Below are positions 8,772-17,933 of a DNA stretch of 64,000 nt, in pieces. The stretch comes from Oxalobacteraceae bacterium (GTDB lineage Bacteria; Pseudomonadota; Gammaproteobacteria; Burkholderiales; Burkholderiaceae_D). The notes under the pieces were generated by a model, which was not told where the DNA came from, did not search any database, and saw nothing but the letters and a program-made list of their open reading frames with translations. Numbering within the stretch: position 1 is the first letter of the stretch; each line of letters starts with the position of its first letter. The stretch covers positions 47,197 through 111,196 of the forward strand of contig CANFLV010000014.1 of the NCBI GenBank assembly GCA_947448025.1, written 5' to 3'. The position numbers and the translations under genes were made by a program.

Positions 8772-10117
8772 CTGAACTTACTCTAGGCGCACTGTATGGC
8801 GCGGTCACCCTCGTGGTGATGTTTTCCGGGATGCCGATTGCCTTTGCGCTGGGCGTGGTCGCGGTCAGCTTCATGTATTTTTTCATGCCGCCGACTTCGC
8901 TCGATACGGTCACACAGAACGTGTACGAAGAGATGGCGTCGATCACGCTGCTGTCGATTCCGCTGTTCATTTTAAAAGGCGCGGCGATCGGCAAATCACC
9001 GGCCGGACGCGACCTGTATGCGGCCATCCATACCTGGCTGCACAAGGTGCCGGGCGGCCTGGGCATTGCCAACGTATTTGCCTGCGCGCTGTTCGCGGCC
9101 ATGGCCGGTTCGTCTCCTGCGACCTGCTCCGCAATCGGCTCGGCCGGCATTCCTGAAATGCGCAAACGCGGCTATTCACCGGGCTTCGCTGCCGGCATCA
9201 TCGCAGCCGGCGGCACGCTGGGCATCTTGCTGCCGCCATCGATCACGATGATCCTGTACGCGGTCGCTGCCGAGCAGTCGCTCGGTCGCCTGTTCCTCGC
9301 CGGCATAGGACCGGGCGTTCTGCTCGTGGCGCTGTTCGCCGGCTATGCCGTCTTCCGCGCACGCAAGGAATACAAGATGGCGCTGGACATCTACAACAAT
9401 GGCGGACCGAAGTCGGCCTACCTCGAAGAAGAACATTTCACGCTCGCGCAAAAAGTCGAAATGCTGCCGCGCGTGCTGCCCTTCATCGTGCTGCTGATCG
9501 GCGTGATGGTCGCGCTCTACGGTGGTCTGGCGACGCCGTCTGAAACAGCGGGCCTCGGCGCGCTGCTGGCGATGGCTTTGATCGCAGTCGTCTATGGCGT
9601 ATGGCGGCCGAAAGATTTGCAGCCTATCCTGGCCTCGACGATCAAGGAATCGACGATGCTGCTGCTGATCATCGGCATGTCGCTGCTGTATTCGTATGTG
9701 ATGAGCTACCTGCACATCAGCCAGTCAGCCGCGCAATGGGTCGTTGACATGCATCTGTCGAAATGGGTCTTGCTGTCGGTGATCCTGCTGATGGTGATCG
9801 TGTTCGGCTTTTTCCTGCCGCCGGTGTCGATCATCCTGATGACCGCACCGATCATCTTGCCGCCACTGAAGGCTGCGGGATTTGACTTGATCTGGTTCGG
9901 CATCGTCATGACCGTGGTGATGGAAATGGGCTTGATTCATCCGCCAGTGGGCTTGAATATTTTCGTGATCAAGAACATCGCACCGGATATTCCATTGAAG
10001 GATGTGATCTGGGGCGTGATGCCTTTTGTCGGACTGATGTTCGTTGCAGTGATTCTGCTGTGCCTGTTCCCAGAGATCGCCACGGCCTTCCCGAACGCGA
10101 TGATGGGTGTGAAGTAA
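8768..10117 (+). CDS. TRAP transporter large permease (DctM family)
   Basis: Polytopic sodium-coupled permease (449 aa, about 12 membrane segments). Characteristic stretches are FSGMPIAFALGVVA near the N-terminus, the signature region AMAGSSPATCSAIGSAGIPEM with GGTLGILLPPSITMILYA, and the C-terminal FFLPPVSIILMTAPIILPP plus PPVGLNIFVIKNI. Length is usual for DctM (about 425-450). Its stop abuts the mdcA start codon with no gap, so carrier and catabolic enzyme are one transcription unit. Confidence 0.92.
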   Translation: MTELTLGALYGAVTLVVMFSGMPIAFALGVVAVSFMYFFMPPTSLDTVTQNVYEEMASITLLSIPLFILKGAAIGKSPAGRDLYAAIHTWLHKVPGGLGIANVFACALFAAMAGSSPATCSAIGSAGIPEMRKRGYSPGFAAGIIAAGGTLGILLPPSITMILYAVAAEQSLGRLFLAGIGPGVLLVALFAGYAVFRARKEYKMALDIYNNGGPKSAYLEEEHFTLAQKVEMLPRVLPFIVLLIGVMVALYGGLATPSETAGLGALLAMALIAVVYGVWRPKDLQPILASTIKESTMLLLIIGMSLLYSYVMSYLHISQSAAQWVVDMHLSKWVLLSVILLMVIVFGFFLPPVSIILMTAPIILPPLKAAGFDLIWFGIVMTVVMEMGLIHPPVGLNIFVIKNIAPDIPLKDVIWGVMPFVGLMFVAVILLCLFPEIATAFPNAMMGVK

Positions 10118-11785
10118 ATGGGCGCACCGGAAAAAATCTGGACGCATCAGCGCAGTAATCGCCAAGCGCGTCTGGCGCGCGTGGCTGCCTTGCTCGGCGC
10201 TGAATTGCAGGGCAAGGTCTTTCCGGCGCAGCGCATCACGGAAGTCTTGCATCAGGTGCTGGAATCGGGTGACCGCGTCTGCCTCGAAGGCAATAACCAG
10301 AAGCAAGCCGATTTTCTCGCGCGTGCGCTGACCGGACTCGATGCGGCGCGCATCCATGACTTGCACATGCTGCTGTCCGTGATCGCACTGCCCGAGCATC
10401 TCGACATCTTCGAAAAAGGCATCGCCTCGCGTCTCGACTTTTCTTTTTCGGGACCGCAGGCAGGCCGGCTCGCGCAGCTGCTGTCAGCAGGCAAACTGAA
10501 TATCGGCGCGATTCATACTTACCTCGAATTGTTCAGCCGTTACTTCGTTGACCTCACGCCGCGCGTAGCGCTGGTCGTCGCCGAAGCCGCCGACCGGCAC
10601 GGCAATCTGTACACGGGACCGAATACCGAAGATACGCCTGCCATCGTCGAAGCCACCGCCTTCAAGAGCGGCATCGTGATCGTGCAGGTGAACCAGATAC
10701 TCGATGTGCTGCCGCGCGTCGACATTCCGGCCGACTGGGTCGACCTCGTCGTGCAGTCACCGACACCGTATTACATTGAGCCGCTGTTCACGCGCGACCC
10801 GGCGCAGATTTCCGAAATCCAGGTCTTGATGGCGATGATGGCCATCAAGGGCATCTATGCCGAGTACGAAGTCCAGCGCCTGAACCACGGCATCGGCTTC
10901 GACACTGCTGCGATCGAATTGCTGCTGCCAACCTATGCCGAATCGCTGGGATTGAAAGGCAAAATCGCGCGTCACTGGGCCTTGAATCCGCATCCGGCCC
11001 TGATCCCGGCGATCGAAGCGGGCTTTGTCGAATCGGTCTATTCCTTCGGCTCGGAACTCGGCATGGAAGACTACATTCGCGCGCGGCCCGACGTGTTCTT
11101 TACCGGCCACGACGGTTCCATGCGCAGTAATCGCGGCCTGTGCCAGGCGGCTGGTCACTATGCCTGCGACATGTTCATTGGCTCGACCTTGCAGATTGAT
11201 TTGCAGGGCAATTCATCGACGGCGACCCTGGGGCGCATTTCCGGCTTTGGCGGCGCGCCGAACATGGGCGCCGATGCACGCGGCAGGCGTCATGCCAGCC
11301 CGGCCTGGCTCAAGGCAGGTGAGCAGGCGCGCAAAGGCAAGAACCAGATCCCGCGCGGACAAAAACTCGTGGTGCAAATTGTCGAGACCTTCCGCGAACA
11401 CATGCAGCCGGCTTTCGTCGAACGACTCGATGCCTGGGAATTGGCTGAGCAAGCCAACATGGCGATTCCGCCGGTGATGATTTACGGCGACGACGTCACC
11501 CACATCCTCACCGAAGAAGGCATCGCGAACCTGCTGCTATGCCGCAGCGATGCAGAGCGCGAACAGGCGATCCGTGGTGTGGCCGGTTACACGCCGGTGG
11601 GCATGGCGCGCGACGCACGCATGGTCGAAAACCTGCGCGACCGCGGCATCATCCAGCGTCCTGCCGACCTCGGCATCGACCAGCGACTCGCGACCCGCGA
11701 TCTGCTGGCCGCGAAGAACATGAAAGACCTGGTGCGCGCATCCGGTGGCCTGTATGCGCCGCCGAAGCGCTTCCGGAACTGGTAG
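10118..11785 (+). CDS. mdcA: Malonate decarboxylase alpha subunit (acetyl-S-ACP:malonate ACP transferase)
   Basis: MdcA exchanges acetate for malonate on the acyl-carrier subunit, forming malonyl-S-MdcC in the cytoplasm. At 555 aa it has the full family length. Recognisable stretches include DRVCLEGNNQKQADFLARAL, FTGHDGSMRSNRGLCQAAGHY and NSSTATLGRISGFGGAPNMG, which are strongly conserved in MdcA proteins. The ATG directly follows the DctM stop. It is followed by mdcC after 6 nt. Assignment is firm from the sequence and from the complete mdc set downstream. Confidence 0.95.
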   Translation: MGAPEKIWTHQRSNRQARLARVAALLGAELQGKVFPAQRITEVLHQVLESGDRVCLEGNNQKQADFLARALTGLDAARIHDLHMLLSVIALPEHLDIFEKGIASRLDFSFSGPQAGRLAQLLSAGKLNIGAIHTYLELFSRYFVDLTPRVALVVAEAADRHGNLYTGPNTEDTPAIVEATAFKSGIVIVQVNQILDVLPRVDIPADWVDLVVQSPTPYYIEPLFTRDPAQISEIQVLMAMMAIKGIYAEYEVQRLNHGIGFDTAAIELLLPTYAESLGLKGKIARHWALNPHPALIPAIEAGFVESVYSFGSELGMEDYIRARPDVFFTGHDGSMRSNRGLCQAAGHYACDMFIGSTLQIDLQGNSSTATLGRISGFGGAPNMGADARGRRHASPAWLKAGEQARKGKNQIPRGQKLVVQIVETFREHMQPAFVERLDAWELAEQANMAIPPVMIYGDDVTHILTEEGIANLLLCRSDAEREQAIRGVAGYTPVGMARDARMVENLRDRGIIQRPADLGIDQRLATRDLLAAKNMKDLVRASGGLYAPPKRFRNW

Positions 11786-11791
11786 GCGACT

Positions 11792-12106
11792 ATGGAAACC
11801 CTGCATTTTCAATTTGAACATGGCACGCGCGCAGTAGCGCCTGCTGCGCAATTGGTCGGCGTAGTCGGCTCCGGCAATCTCGAAGTCCTGATTGAAGCGG
11901 CCGCGCTGAACGGCGCCTGCGAGATCGCGGTCACGACGGCCGCGATCGGCTTCGGCGCGACCTGGCAAGCCGTGATGCGCGACTTCCATGCACGCTGGCA
12001 GCTGCGCGACGCGCGCATCGCCATCAACGACATGGGCGCTACGCCTGCTGTGGTCAGCCTGCGCCTCGACCAAGCCGTACAAGCCATCCTGGAGCCGGGC
12101 GCATGA
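11792..12106 (+). CDS. mdcC: Malonate decarboxylase delta subunit (acyl carrier protein)
   Basis: Small acyl-carrier subunit (104 aa) that bears the 2'-(5''-phosphoribosyl)-3'-dephospho-CoA prosthetic group. The attachment serine is most likely Ser27 in LVGVVGSGNLEVL, the site equivalent to the modified serine of Klebsiella MdcC. The C-terminal half includes ARIAINDMGATPAVVSLRL. Its TGA overlaps the ATG of mdcD. The prosthetic group would be made by MdcB and attached by MdcG, both encoded in the same operon. Confidence 0.95.
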   Translation: METLHFQFEHGTRAVAPAAQLVGVVGSGNLEVLIEAAALNGACEIAVTTAAIGFGATWQAVMRDFHARWQLRDARIAINDMGATPAVVSLRLDQAVQAILEPGA

Positions 12107-12999
12107 ACAGTTATCTCGAATCGACCGCAAGGCAGCGCATGCAGGCCATGCTGGACGCGGCCAGCTTTGAAGAATTCATCGGTTCGTCTGAGCGCATCGT
12201 CAGCCCGCATCTGGCGCAATTGAATGCGGCGGTGTCGTTTGACGATGGCGTGATGATCGGTCGCGGCAAGCTCGACGGCCACGCCATTTTTTGCGCCGCG
12301 CAGGAAGGCGCCTTCATGGGCGGTGCCGTGGGCGAAGTGCATGGCGCGAAACTCGTTGGCCTGTTGCGCCGCGCCGTGGTCGAGCGTCCCGCTGCGGTGC
12401 TGCTGCTGCTGGAGAGTGGCGGCGTGCGATTGCATGAAGCGAACGCCGGCCTGATCGCGGTGTCCGAAGTCATGCGCGCGCTGCTCGATGCGCGCGCTGC
12501 CGGCATTCCGGTCATCGTCGCCATCGGCGGCTCGAACGGCTGCTTCGGCGGCATGGGCATCGTCGCGCGCTGTGCGAATGCAATCATCATGTCCGAAGAA
12601 GGCCGGCTCGCCATGTCGGGCCCGGAAGTCATCGAGACCGCGAATGGCGTCGAAGAATTCGATTCACGCGACCGCGCGCTTGTATGGCGCACCAGCGGCG
12701 GCAAGCATCGTTATCTGCTGGGCGACTGTCAGGCACTGGTGGCGGATGATTTCGATGCCTTCCGCGCTGCGATACTGGACGCCATGTCGGTGTATGAACA
12801 TCAATCGAGCGCGCTGTCGTTGTCTGCTCTCGAACAGGAACAGGCCATGCTGAAAACACGACTGGCACGTTTTGGCGACGCGACCGATCCGCTGCAGATC
12901 TGGGAGCACATGGGCATTGCCGATGCGCGCCAATTGCCGATGTTAGAAGCCGAACGCTTTTGCGCGCAGGTCGCACCCTACCGCCTAGGAGTCGCATGA
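12103..12999 (+). CDS. mdcD: Malonate decarboxylase beta subunit
   Basis: Part of the MdcD/MdcE carboxyltransferase-like pair that decarboxylates malonyl-S-ACP to acetyl-S-ACP. It has 298 aa and a crotonase-like carboxyltransferase fold: AQEGAFMGGAVGEVHGAKLVG, LLLLESGGVRLHEANAGL and the oxyanion-hole-like GGSNGCFGGMGIVARC. The start overlaps mdcC by ATGA and the stop overlaps the first possible mdcE start. Subunit order A-C-D-E is the same as in Acinetobacter and Pseudomonas. Confidence 0.95.
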   Translation: MNSYLESTARQRMQAMLDAASFEEFIGSSERIVSPHLAQLNAAVSFDDGVMIGRGKLDGHAIFCAAQEGAFMGGAVGEVHGAKLVGLLRRAVVERPAAVLLLLESGGVRLHEANAGLIAVSEVMRALLDARAAGIPVIVAIGGSNGCFGGMGIVARCANAIIMSEEGRLAMSGPEVIETANGVEEFDSRDRALVWRTSGGKHRYLLGDCQALVADDFDAFRAAILDAMSVYEHQSSALSLSALEQEQAMLKTRLARFGDATDPLQIWEHMGIADARQLPMLEAERFCAQVAPYRLGVA

Positions 13000-13715
13000 T
13001 GGAATGGCAAACGCTCGCCACCGCGCTATTCCCGCAAGGGCACGGCATCACCGAAGATCACGATTTCCTCTCGGGCAGCGCACAGGTCGGTACACAGACC
13101 GTGGCCATCATCGGCACCACCGGCCATACGCCGATCGGCGTCGAGATCGCACTGAAACAAGCCGAAGCCGTCCTGCACACCGTGCGCACACATCCGCAGC
13201 GGCCGATCCTCATCCTCGTCGATACGCAAGGCCAGCGCCTGCGCCATCGCGACGAAATGTTGGGTATCAACAGCTACATGGCGCATCTGGGCAAATGCAT
13301 CGACCTTGCGCGCCGCGAAGGTCACAAGGTCATCGCGCTGGTCTACGATCAGGCGCTCTCGGGTGGCTTCATCACGAGCGGCTTGATGGCCGATGCCTGT
13401 TATGCGCTGCCTGAGGCGACGATACGCGTGATGGGTTTGCCGGCGATGGCGCGCATCACCAAGGTTGAACTGGACTTGCTGGTCGAACTCGCAAAAGAGA
13501 ATCCGGTCTTCGCGCCAGGGCCGGAAAATTATGCGCGCATGGGTGGCGTGATGGCGATCTGGCACGAGGATCTGGCGCAGCGACTGGAGCAGGCACTGGC
13601 GGAAGCTGATCCTGTCGACCATCGCAGCGCGGACGGCTATGCGCGCGGCGGGCGCAAGCTGGCGCAACCGGTCATCGATGCCGTGCTGGCTGGCCGTCAT
13701 GTTCTCGCGGCATGA
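12999..13715 (+). CDS. mdcE: Malonate decarboxylase gamma subunit
   Basis: Partner of MdcD in the decarboxylation step, 238 aa. Diagnostic stretches are ILVDTQGQRLRHRDEMLGIN and ALVYDQALSGGFITSGLMAD. Two adjacent ATGs exist (12996 and 12999); the Shine-Dalgarno AGGAG at 12987-12991 lies 7 nt before the second and only 4 nt before the first, so I favour 12999, although 12996 would give an ATGA-type overlap. The 3' end overlaps mdcG by 17 nt. Confidence 0.93.
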   Translation: MEWQTLATALFPQGHGITEDHDFLSGSAQVGTQTVAIIGTTGHTPIGVEIALKQAEAVLHTVRTHPQRPILILVDTQGQRLRHRDEMLGINSYMAHLGKCIDLARREGHKVIALVYDQALSGGFITSGLMADACYALPEATIRVMGLPAMARITKVELDLLVELAKENPVFAPGPENYARMGGVMAIWHEDLAQRLEQALAEADPVDHRSADGYARGGRKLAQPVIDAVLAGRHVLAA

Positions 13716-14373
13716 ACTAGTCTGGCTGGACGCACGCGGCTGGCAAAAGATCATCGATACGGCAGCGGCTGAACATCAGCCGGCGTTGCGCGGCTGGCAG
13801 GATTTTCCGCTGGTGGTGCGACGCACGGATGACGGCATCGACGACGATAAGGTTTGCCTCGGCTTGCCCTTTCCGCCTGATGCGCGGACTGGCCACAAGC
13901 TGCGGCATGCGCTCACAGCAGACCGCACAGACATCGCAAAACGCACACTGCCATTGCCGCTAGCTGAAGTGATCGCGACAGCACCTGCCCACTGGCGTTC
14001 GCAGCTGCAGATGCTGGCGCAGGACGCGCTGGCGCTAAACGTCTCCTTACGCGTCTATGGCTCGCTCGCCTTGCAGGCGCTGACCGGCCATGCTTACGTC
14101 AGGCCGCAATCCGATATCGACATCCTGCTACGCATTGAACAGCCCCAGCAATTACAGGCCGGCCTCGATTTACTTCAGCAGCATAGCCAATACCTGCCGC
14201 TCGATGGTGAACTCATGCTGCCTTCGGGCGCAGCAGTGTCATGGAAAGAATGGCGCAATGCGCAAGCCAGCGCGGCGGGTACGCGCGTGCTCGTGAAAGA
14301 AATGCAGACCGTGCGCCTGACGACGATCGCCGCGCTGCTCACTACAGAATTTGCACAGCCATGCCTGCCCTGA
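13699..14373 (+). CDS. mdcG: Malonate decarboxylase holo-ACP synthase (phosphoribosyl-dephospho-CoA transferase)
   Basis: Nucleotidyltransferase (224 aa) that loads the prosthetic group onto MdcC. The catalytic signature is VYGSLALQALTGHAYV followed by QSDIDILLRI, with the GS...DID pattern of polymerase-beta-type transferases. PLPLAEVIATAPAHW is also family-like. The ATG at 13699 lies inside the mdcE 3' end with no strong Shine-Dalgarno, so expression probably depends on coupling. The end overlaps mdcB by 13 nt. Confidence 0.9.
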   Translation: MFSRHELVWLDARGWQKIIDTAAAEHQPALRGWQDFPLVVRRTDDGIDDDKVCLGLPFPPDARTGHKLRHALTADRTDIAKRTLPLPLAEVIATAPAHWRSQLQMLAQDALALNVSLRVYGSLALQALTGHAYVRPQSDIDILLRIEQPQQLQAGLDLLQQHSQYLPLDGELMLPSGAAVSWKEWRNAQASAAGTRVLVKEMQTVRLTTIAALLTTEFAQPCLP

Positions 14374-15236
14374 TCCTCGCCCTTCCGCGCACGCCACGCG
14401 CACCGAACGACAGCGCATCATCCAGCGAGATCGCGCGCATGGCCATCCGCAGCCTGCATGCCGAACTGAGCCTGTATCCGAAACCCGGACTCGTCTCGCT
14501 CATCGACAATGGCAGCCATGCCGACATGACGGCAGAGACTTTCATGCGCAGTCTGTTTTCGCTACGCCACTACTTCCGCGACATCGCGCGCGCTGGCGCA
14601 GCGGCTGCGGGCTTCGACACGCTCAAGCGTCTGGGCATCGCGGCCGAAGCTCGCATGTTGCGCGCCACTGGCGGCATCAATACGCATCGCGGCGCGATCT
14701 TCAGCCTTGGAATGTTATGCGCGGCGATAGGGTATTTACAGTCGCGTAGCATGCCGCTGACAGCGCAAGGCATCCGCAATACGCTGCAGGCCGAATGGGG
14801 CGAGGGACTCGCCGCCCATACGCGAGATGTGAGCGGTACCACGCATGGCTTAAAAGTCGCAGCACTTCATGCCGCCGCCGGCGCGCGTGAGGAAGTCGCG
14901 CTCGGACTGCCATCGCTGTTCGAGATTGCACTGCCACGATTGCAGCAAACGCTGGCGGCGGGTCGCGATGCCCACGCAGCGCGCATTGATGCGCTGTTTG
15001 CCTTGATGGCGCATGTCAGCGATACGAATGTGTATCACCGAGGCGGCGTGCAAGGCGCGCTGATGGTGCGCGAGCAAGCGCGCAATTTCCTTGCGCGCGG
15101 CGGTACAGAACAAGACGATTGGCCGGCGCAGGCCTTGCGCTGTCACCGGCTCTTTGTTGCACAAAAATTGTCCCCAGGTGGCGCAGCCGATCTGCTGGCG
15201 GCGACCTGCCTGGTGCAAATGGCGCTCACAGCATGA
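14361..15236 (+). CDS. mdcB: Triphosphoribosyl-dephospho-CoA synthase
   Basis: CitG-family enzyme (291 aa) that makes the precursor of the malonate decarboxylase prosthetic group from dephospho-CoA and ATP. Conserved motifs are ELSLYPKPGLVSLIDNGSHADM, ATGGINTHRGAIFSLGML and the later SDTNVYHRGG. The chosen ATG overlaps mdcG by 13 nt; a longer upstream reading has no family similarity. The stop overlaps mdcH (ATGA). Confidence 0.93.
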   Translation: MPALILALPRTPRAPNDSASSSEIARMAIRSLHAELSLYPKPGLVSLIDNGSHADMTAETFMRSLFSLRHYFRDIARAGAAAAGFDTLKRLGIAAEARMLRATGGINTHRGAIFSLGMLCAAIGYLQSRSMPLTAQGIRNTLQAEWGEGLAAHTRDVSGTTHGLKVAALHAAAGAREEVALGLPSLFEIALPRLQQTLAAGRDAHAARIDALFALMAHVSDTNVYHRGGVQGALMVREQARNFLARGGTEQDDWPAQALRCHRLFVAQKLSPGGAADLLAATCLVQMALTA

Positions 15237-16108
15237 GCGCAAAACTGGCCCTGCTCTGCCCCGGACAAGGCGCGCAACATCGCGACATGTTTGCGCTCAC
15301 TGCAGCAGTTGTACAGCTGCCGCCTGACGACGCGCAGCTGTTTGAAAACCGCTACGCGCAACCCCTGATCGTCGATGCGACGCTGGCAATGTGGCAGGCG
15401 ATACGTAGCTTCGTACCACAGCCGGCGCTGGTAGCAGGCTATAGCGTGGGTGAATTGTCGGCCTATGGCGTGGCAGGTGCGCTCACGAATGCGGACGCGC
15501 ACCACATCGCTGGTGAACGTGCGCGGCTGATGGATGCATGTCGCACGCCGAAAGCACCACAGGTCATGCTCGCGGTCGCGGCGATTTCCATAGGCGGACT
15601 AAAGCCTTGCCTGCTGCGCCATGGCTTTCATCTCGCCATCGAGAATGGTGATGCAAATTTTGTGGTCGGTGGGCTTGAGAGAGAGCGTGATGCGCTGGTC
15701 GCGGACTTGCTGGCACTGGGCGCCGCAGTCACGCCGCTGGCCGTGCAGATCGCCTCGCATACACCCTTGATGGTGGGCGCTGTGGCAGGCTTTGCCGAGG
15801 TACTGACGCAAAACCCACTGGGGCCGATGACGATGCCAGTGCTGGCGGGGATTAACGCTGCAAAAATGATCACGCCTGAAGCTGCGACAGCGACTTTGCT
15901 GCGGCAATTGACGGAGCCTGTGCGCTGGGCTGCCTGCATGGATGCCTTGGCGGAGTCTGGCATCACCGTCGCGCTGGAACTCGGCCCGGGAGCAACGCTG
16001 TCGCGCATGCTGCAGCAAAGGCATCCGCAGATCGCCTGTCGTTCGGTCGCGGATTTTCGCAGTTTGCGCGGTATTGAAGTCTGGCTTGAACGCCAGTGCA
16101 GCGATTAG
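15233..16108 (+). CDS. mdcH: Malonate decarboxylase epsilon subunit (malonyl-CoA:ACP transacylase)
   Basis: FabD-like acyltransferase (291 aa) that primes MdcC with malonyl from malonyl-CoA so that the cycle can start. It contains the N-terminal LLCPGQGAQ motif, the nucleophile elbow GYSVGELSAYG (catalytic Ser) and the late catalytic His in ASHTPLM, then ELGPGATLSRML. It is the last gene of the operon, converging on metW with a 10-nt gap, and no obvious terminator separates them. Confidence 0.93.
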   Translation: MSAKLALLCPGQGAQHRDMFALTAAVVQLPPDDAQLFENRYAQPLIVDATLAMWQAIRSFVPQPALVAGYSVGELSAYGVAGALTNADAHHIAGERARLMDACRTPKAPQVMLAVAAISIGGLKPCLLRHGFHLAIENGDANFVVGGLERERDALVADLLALGAAVTPLAVQIASHTPLMVGAVAGFAEVLTQNPLGPMTMPVLAGINAAKMITPEAATATLLRQLTEPVRWAACMDALAESGITVALELGPGATLSRMLQQRHPQIACRSVADFRSLRGIEVWLERQCSD

Positions 16109-16118
16109 CGCTGAGCGA

Positions 16119-16721
16119 TCAACGCTTACGCAGCCGGAACACCGCAAGACTGCCGCGCCAGTTCGGCAGGAACATCACCGGCTTGCCCTCATCGAGCGCC
16201 ACGCACTCGAGCACTTCGAGTCCGACTTCATTGGCCAGCGCCTCGAAATCCCTGATCGTCGCGCAGCGCAGATTCGGCGTGTCATACCATTCGTAAGGCA
16301 AGGTCTTCGACACTGGCATGCGCCCGCCGAGCAAGGCCACGCGATGCGGCCAGTAAGCGAAATTCGGAAACGAAACGATCGCCTCGCGGCCAACGCGCGT
16401 GATGTCGCGCAGGATGCCTTCCACATTCTTCATCATTTGCAGCGCCGACAGGCATAGCACCGTATCGAATGCATTATCGGCAAAGATCGCCAGACCGGCT
16501 TCGAGATCCTGCTGGATCACCGACACATCGCGCGCGATGCAGACCGGGATCTTGTCGTCGTCGATTTCAACGCCATAGCCGGCGCAGCTCTTGTGCGCCT
16601 GCAAATAACTGAGCATCTCGCCGTCACCGCAGCCGAGATCGAGCACATTCGAGCCATCCTGCACCCAGTCGGCAATAAAGGCGAGGTCCGCACGCAGCAA
16701 GACGGATTCACGATTGATCAT
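16119..16721 (-). CDS. metW: Methionine biosynthesis protein MetW
   Basis: SAM-methyltransferase-like protein (200 aa) that is always linked to metX in proteobacteria and is needed for full MetX activity. Motif I is [17 protein letters not shown], and [20 protein letters not shown] and [19 protein letters not shown] are conserved MetW stretches. Its ATG overlaps the metX stop (ATGA), so the two are co-translated. Whether it methylates anything is not established. Confidence 0.93.
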   Translation of the reverse strand: MINRESVLLRADLAFIADWVQDGSNVLDLGCGDGEMLSYLQAHKSCAGYGVEIDDDKIPVCIARDVSVIQQDLEAGLAIFADNAFDTVLCLSALQMMKNVEGILRDITRVGREAIVSFPNFAYWPHRVALLGGRMPVSKTLPYEWYDTPNLRCATIRDFEALANEVGLEVLECVALDEGKPVMFLPNWRGSLAVFRLRKR

Positions 16722-17869
16722 GACTGCACCTCCGCGCTGACGTCATCCCAGACATTCTCGTAATAGGCGCGCACCACATTCATATAGCGTGCATCTTCCA
16801 GCAGGAAGGCGTCATGACCATGCGGTGCGTCGATTTCTGCATAAGTGACTTTTTGCCGGTTATTGACCAGCGCCTGCACGATTTCGCGGCTGCGCGCCGG
16901 CGAGAAGCGCCAGTCGGTCGTGAAGGAGGCGATCAGGAATTTTGCCTTGATGTTCGCAAAGGCTTTGGTCAGGTCGCCGCCGAAAGCGCGCGCCGGATCG
17001 AAATAATCAAGCGCCTTGGTAATCAGCAGATAGGTATTGGCGTCAAAGTACTCGGAGAATTTATCGCCTTGGTAACGCAGATAGGATTCGATTTCGAAAT
17101 CCACGCCATAGCCGAACTGGTAGCCATCGCCACGCAGGTCACGGCCGAATTTTTCGGCCATGTCATCGTCCGACAGATAGGTAATGTGGCCGACCATGCG
17201 CGCCACGCGCAGGCCGTTCTTTGGCACCACGCCATGCGCGTAAAAGTCGCCGCCATGGAAATCCGGATCGGTCAGGATGGCTTGCCGCGCGACGTCGTTG
17301 AAGGCGATGTTTTGCGCCGACAGCTTCGGTGTCGAGGCGATCACGACGCAATGCGCGAGGCGCTGCGGATACATCATGCTCCAGGCCAGTGCCTGCATGC
17401 CGCCTAATGATCCGCCCATGACGGCTGCAAAGCGATGGATGCCTAACGCATCGGCCAGGCGCGCCTGCGCCTGCACCCAGTCTTCCACGGTCAGCAGCGG
17501 AAAATCAGCGCCATAGGGTTTGCCGCTGGCGGGATTGATATGCATCGGCCCGGTCGAACCGAAACAGGAGCCGGGATTATTGACGCCGATGACGAAAAAT
17601 TTATTCGTGTCGAGCGGCTTGCCGGGGCCGACCATATTGTCCCACCAGCCCATGGTCTTCGCGCCGGTCGCTTCATTGACGTAAGCGCCGGCCACATGGT
17701 GCGAGGCGTTCAGGGCATGGCAGACCAGCACCGCATTCGAGGCGTCGGCATTGAGCGTGCCGTAGGTTTCATAGACGAGCGTATAGCCGGACAGCGACGC
17801 GCCGCTTTGCAGGGCGAGCGCTTCGGCGAAATACATGGATTGGGGTGCAACGATGCTGAGGGAAGTCAT
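16718..17869 (-). CDS. metX: Homoserine O-acyltransferase (MetX type, probably succinyl)
   Basis: Alpha/beta-hydrolase-fold enzyme (383 aa) activating homoserine for methionine synthesis. The triad is visible as Ser154 (GGSLGGMQ), Asp319 (TTDWRFSP) and His352 (PHGHDAF). MetX proteins paired with metW in proteobacteria are usually assigned to succinyl-CoA use (metXS), but the acyl donor cannot be fixed by eye. It lies 64 nt after ptsI on the same strand and is coupled to metW. I saw no riboswitch-like element in that gap. Confidence 0.94.
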   Translation of the reverse strand: MTSLSIVAPQSMYFAEALALQSGASLSGYTLVYETYGTLNADASNAVLVCHALNASHHVAGAYVNEATGAKTMGWWDNMVGPGKPLDTNKFFVIGVNNPGSCFGSTGPMHINPASGKPYGADFPLLTVEDWVQAQARLADALGIHRFAAVMGGSLGGMQALAWSMMYPQRLAHCVVIASTPKLSAQNIAFNDVARQAILTDPDFHGGDFYAHGVVPKNGLRVARMVGHITYLSDDDMAEKFGRDLRGDGYQFGYGVDFEIESYLRYQGDKFSEYFDANTYLLITKALDYFDPARAFGGDLTKAFANIKAKFLIASFTTDWRFSPARSREIVQALVNNRQKVTYAEIDAPHGHDAFLLEDARYMNVVRAYYENVWDDVSAEVQS

Positions 17870-17933
17870 GTACGTATTTTACTTGTTACCTGAGGGGCGC
17901 GGACTTTTAACAGCATGCAGGGCAAATGTTGAT

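Noticed and set aside
17870..17933. SAM riboswitch before metX
   Set aside because: The 64-nt gap after ptsI is too short and holds none of the SAM-I or SAM-II conserved motifs.
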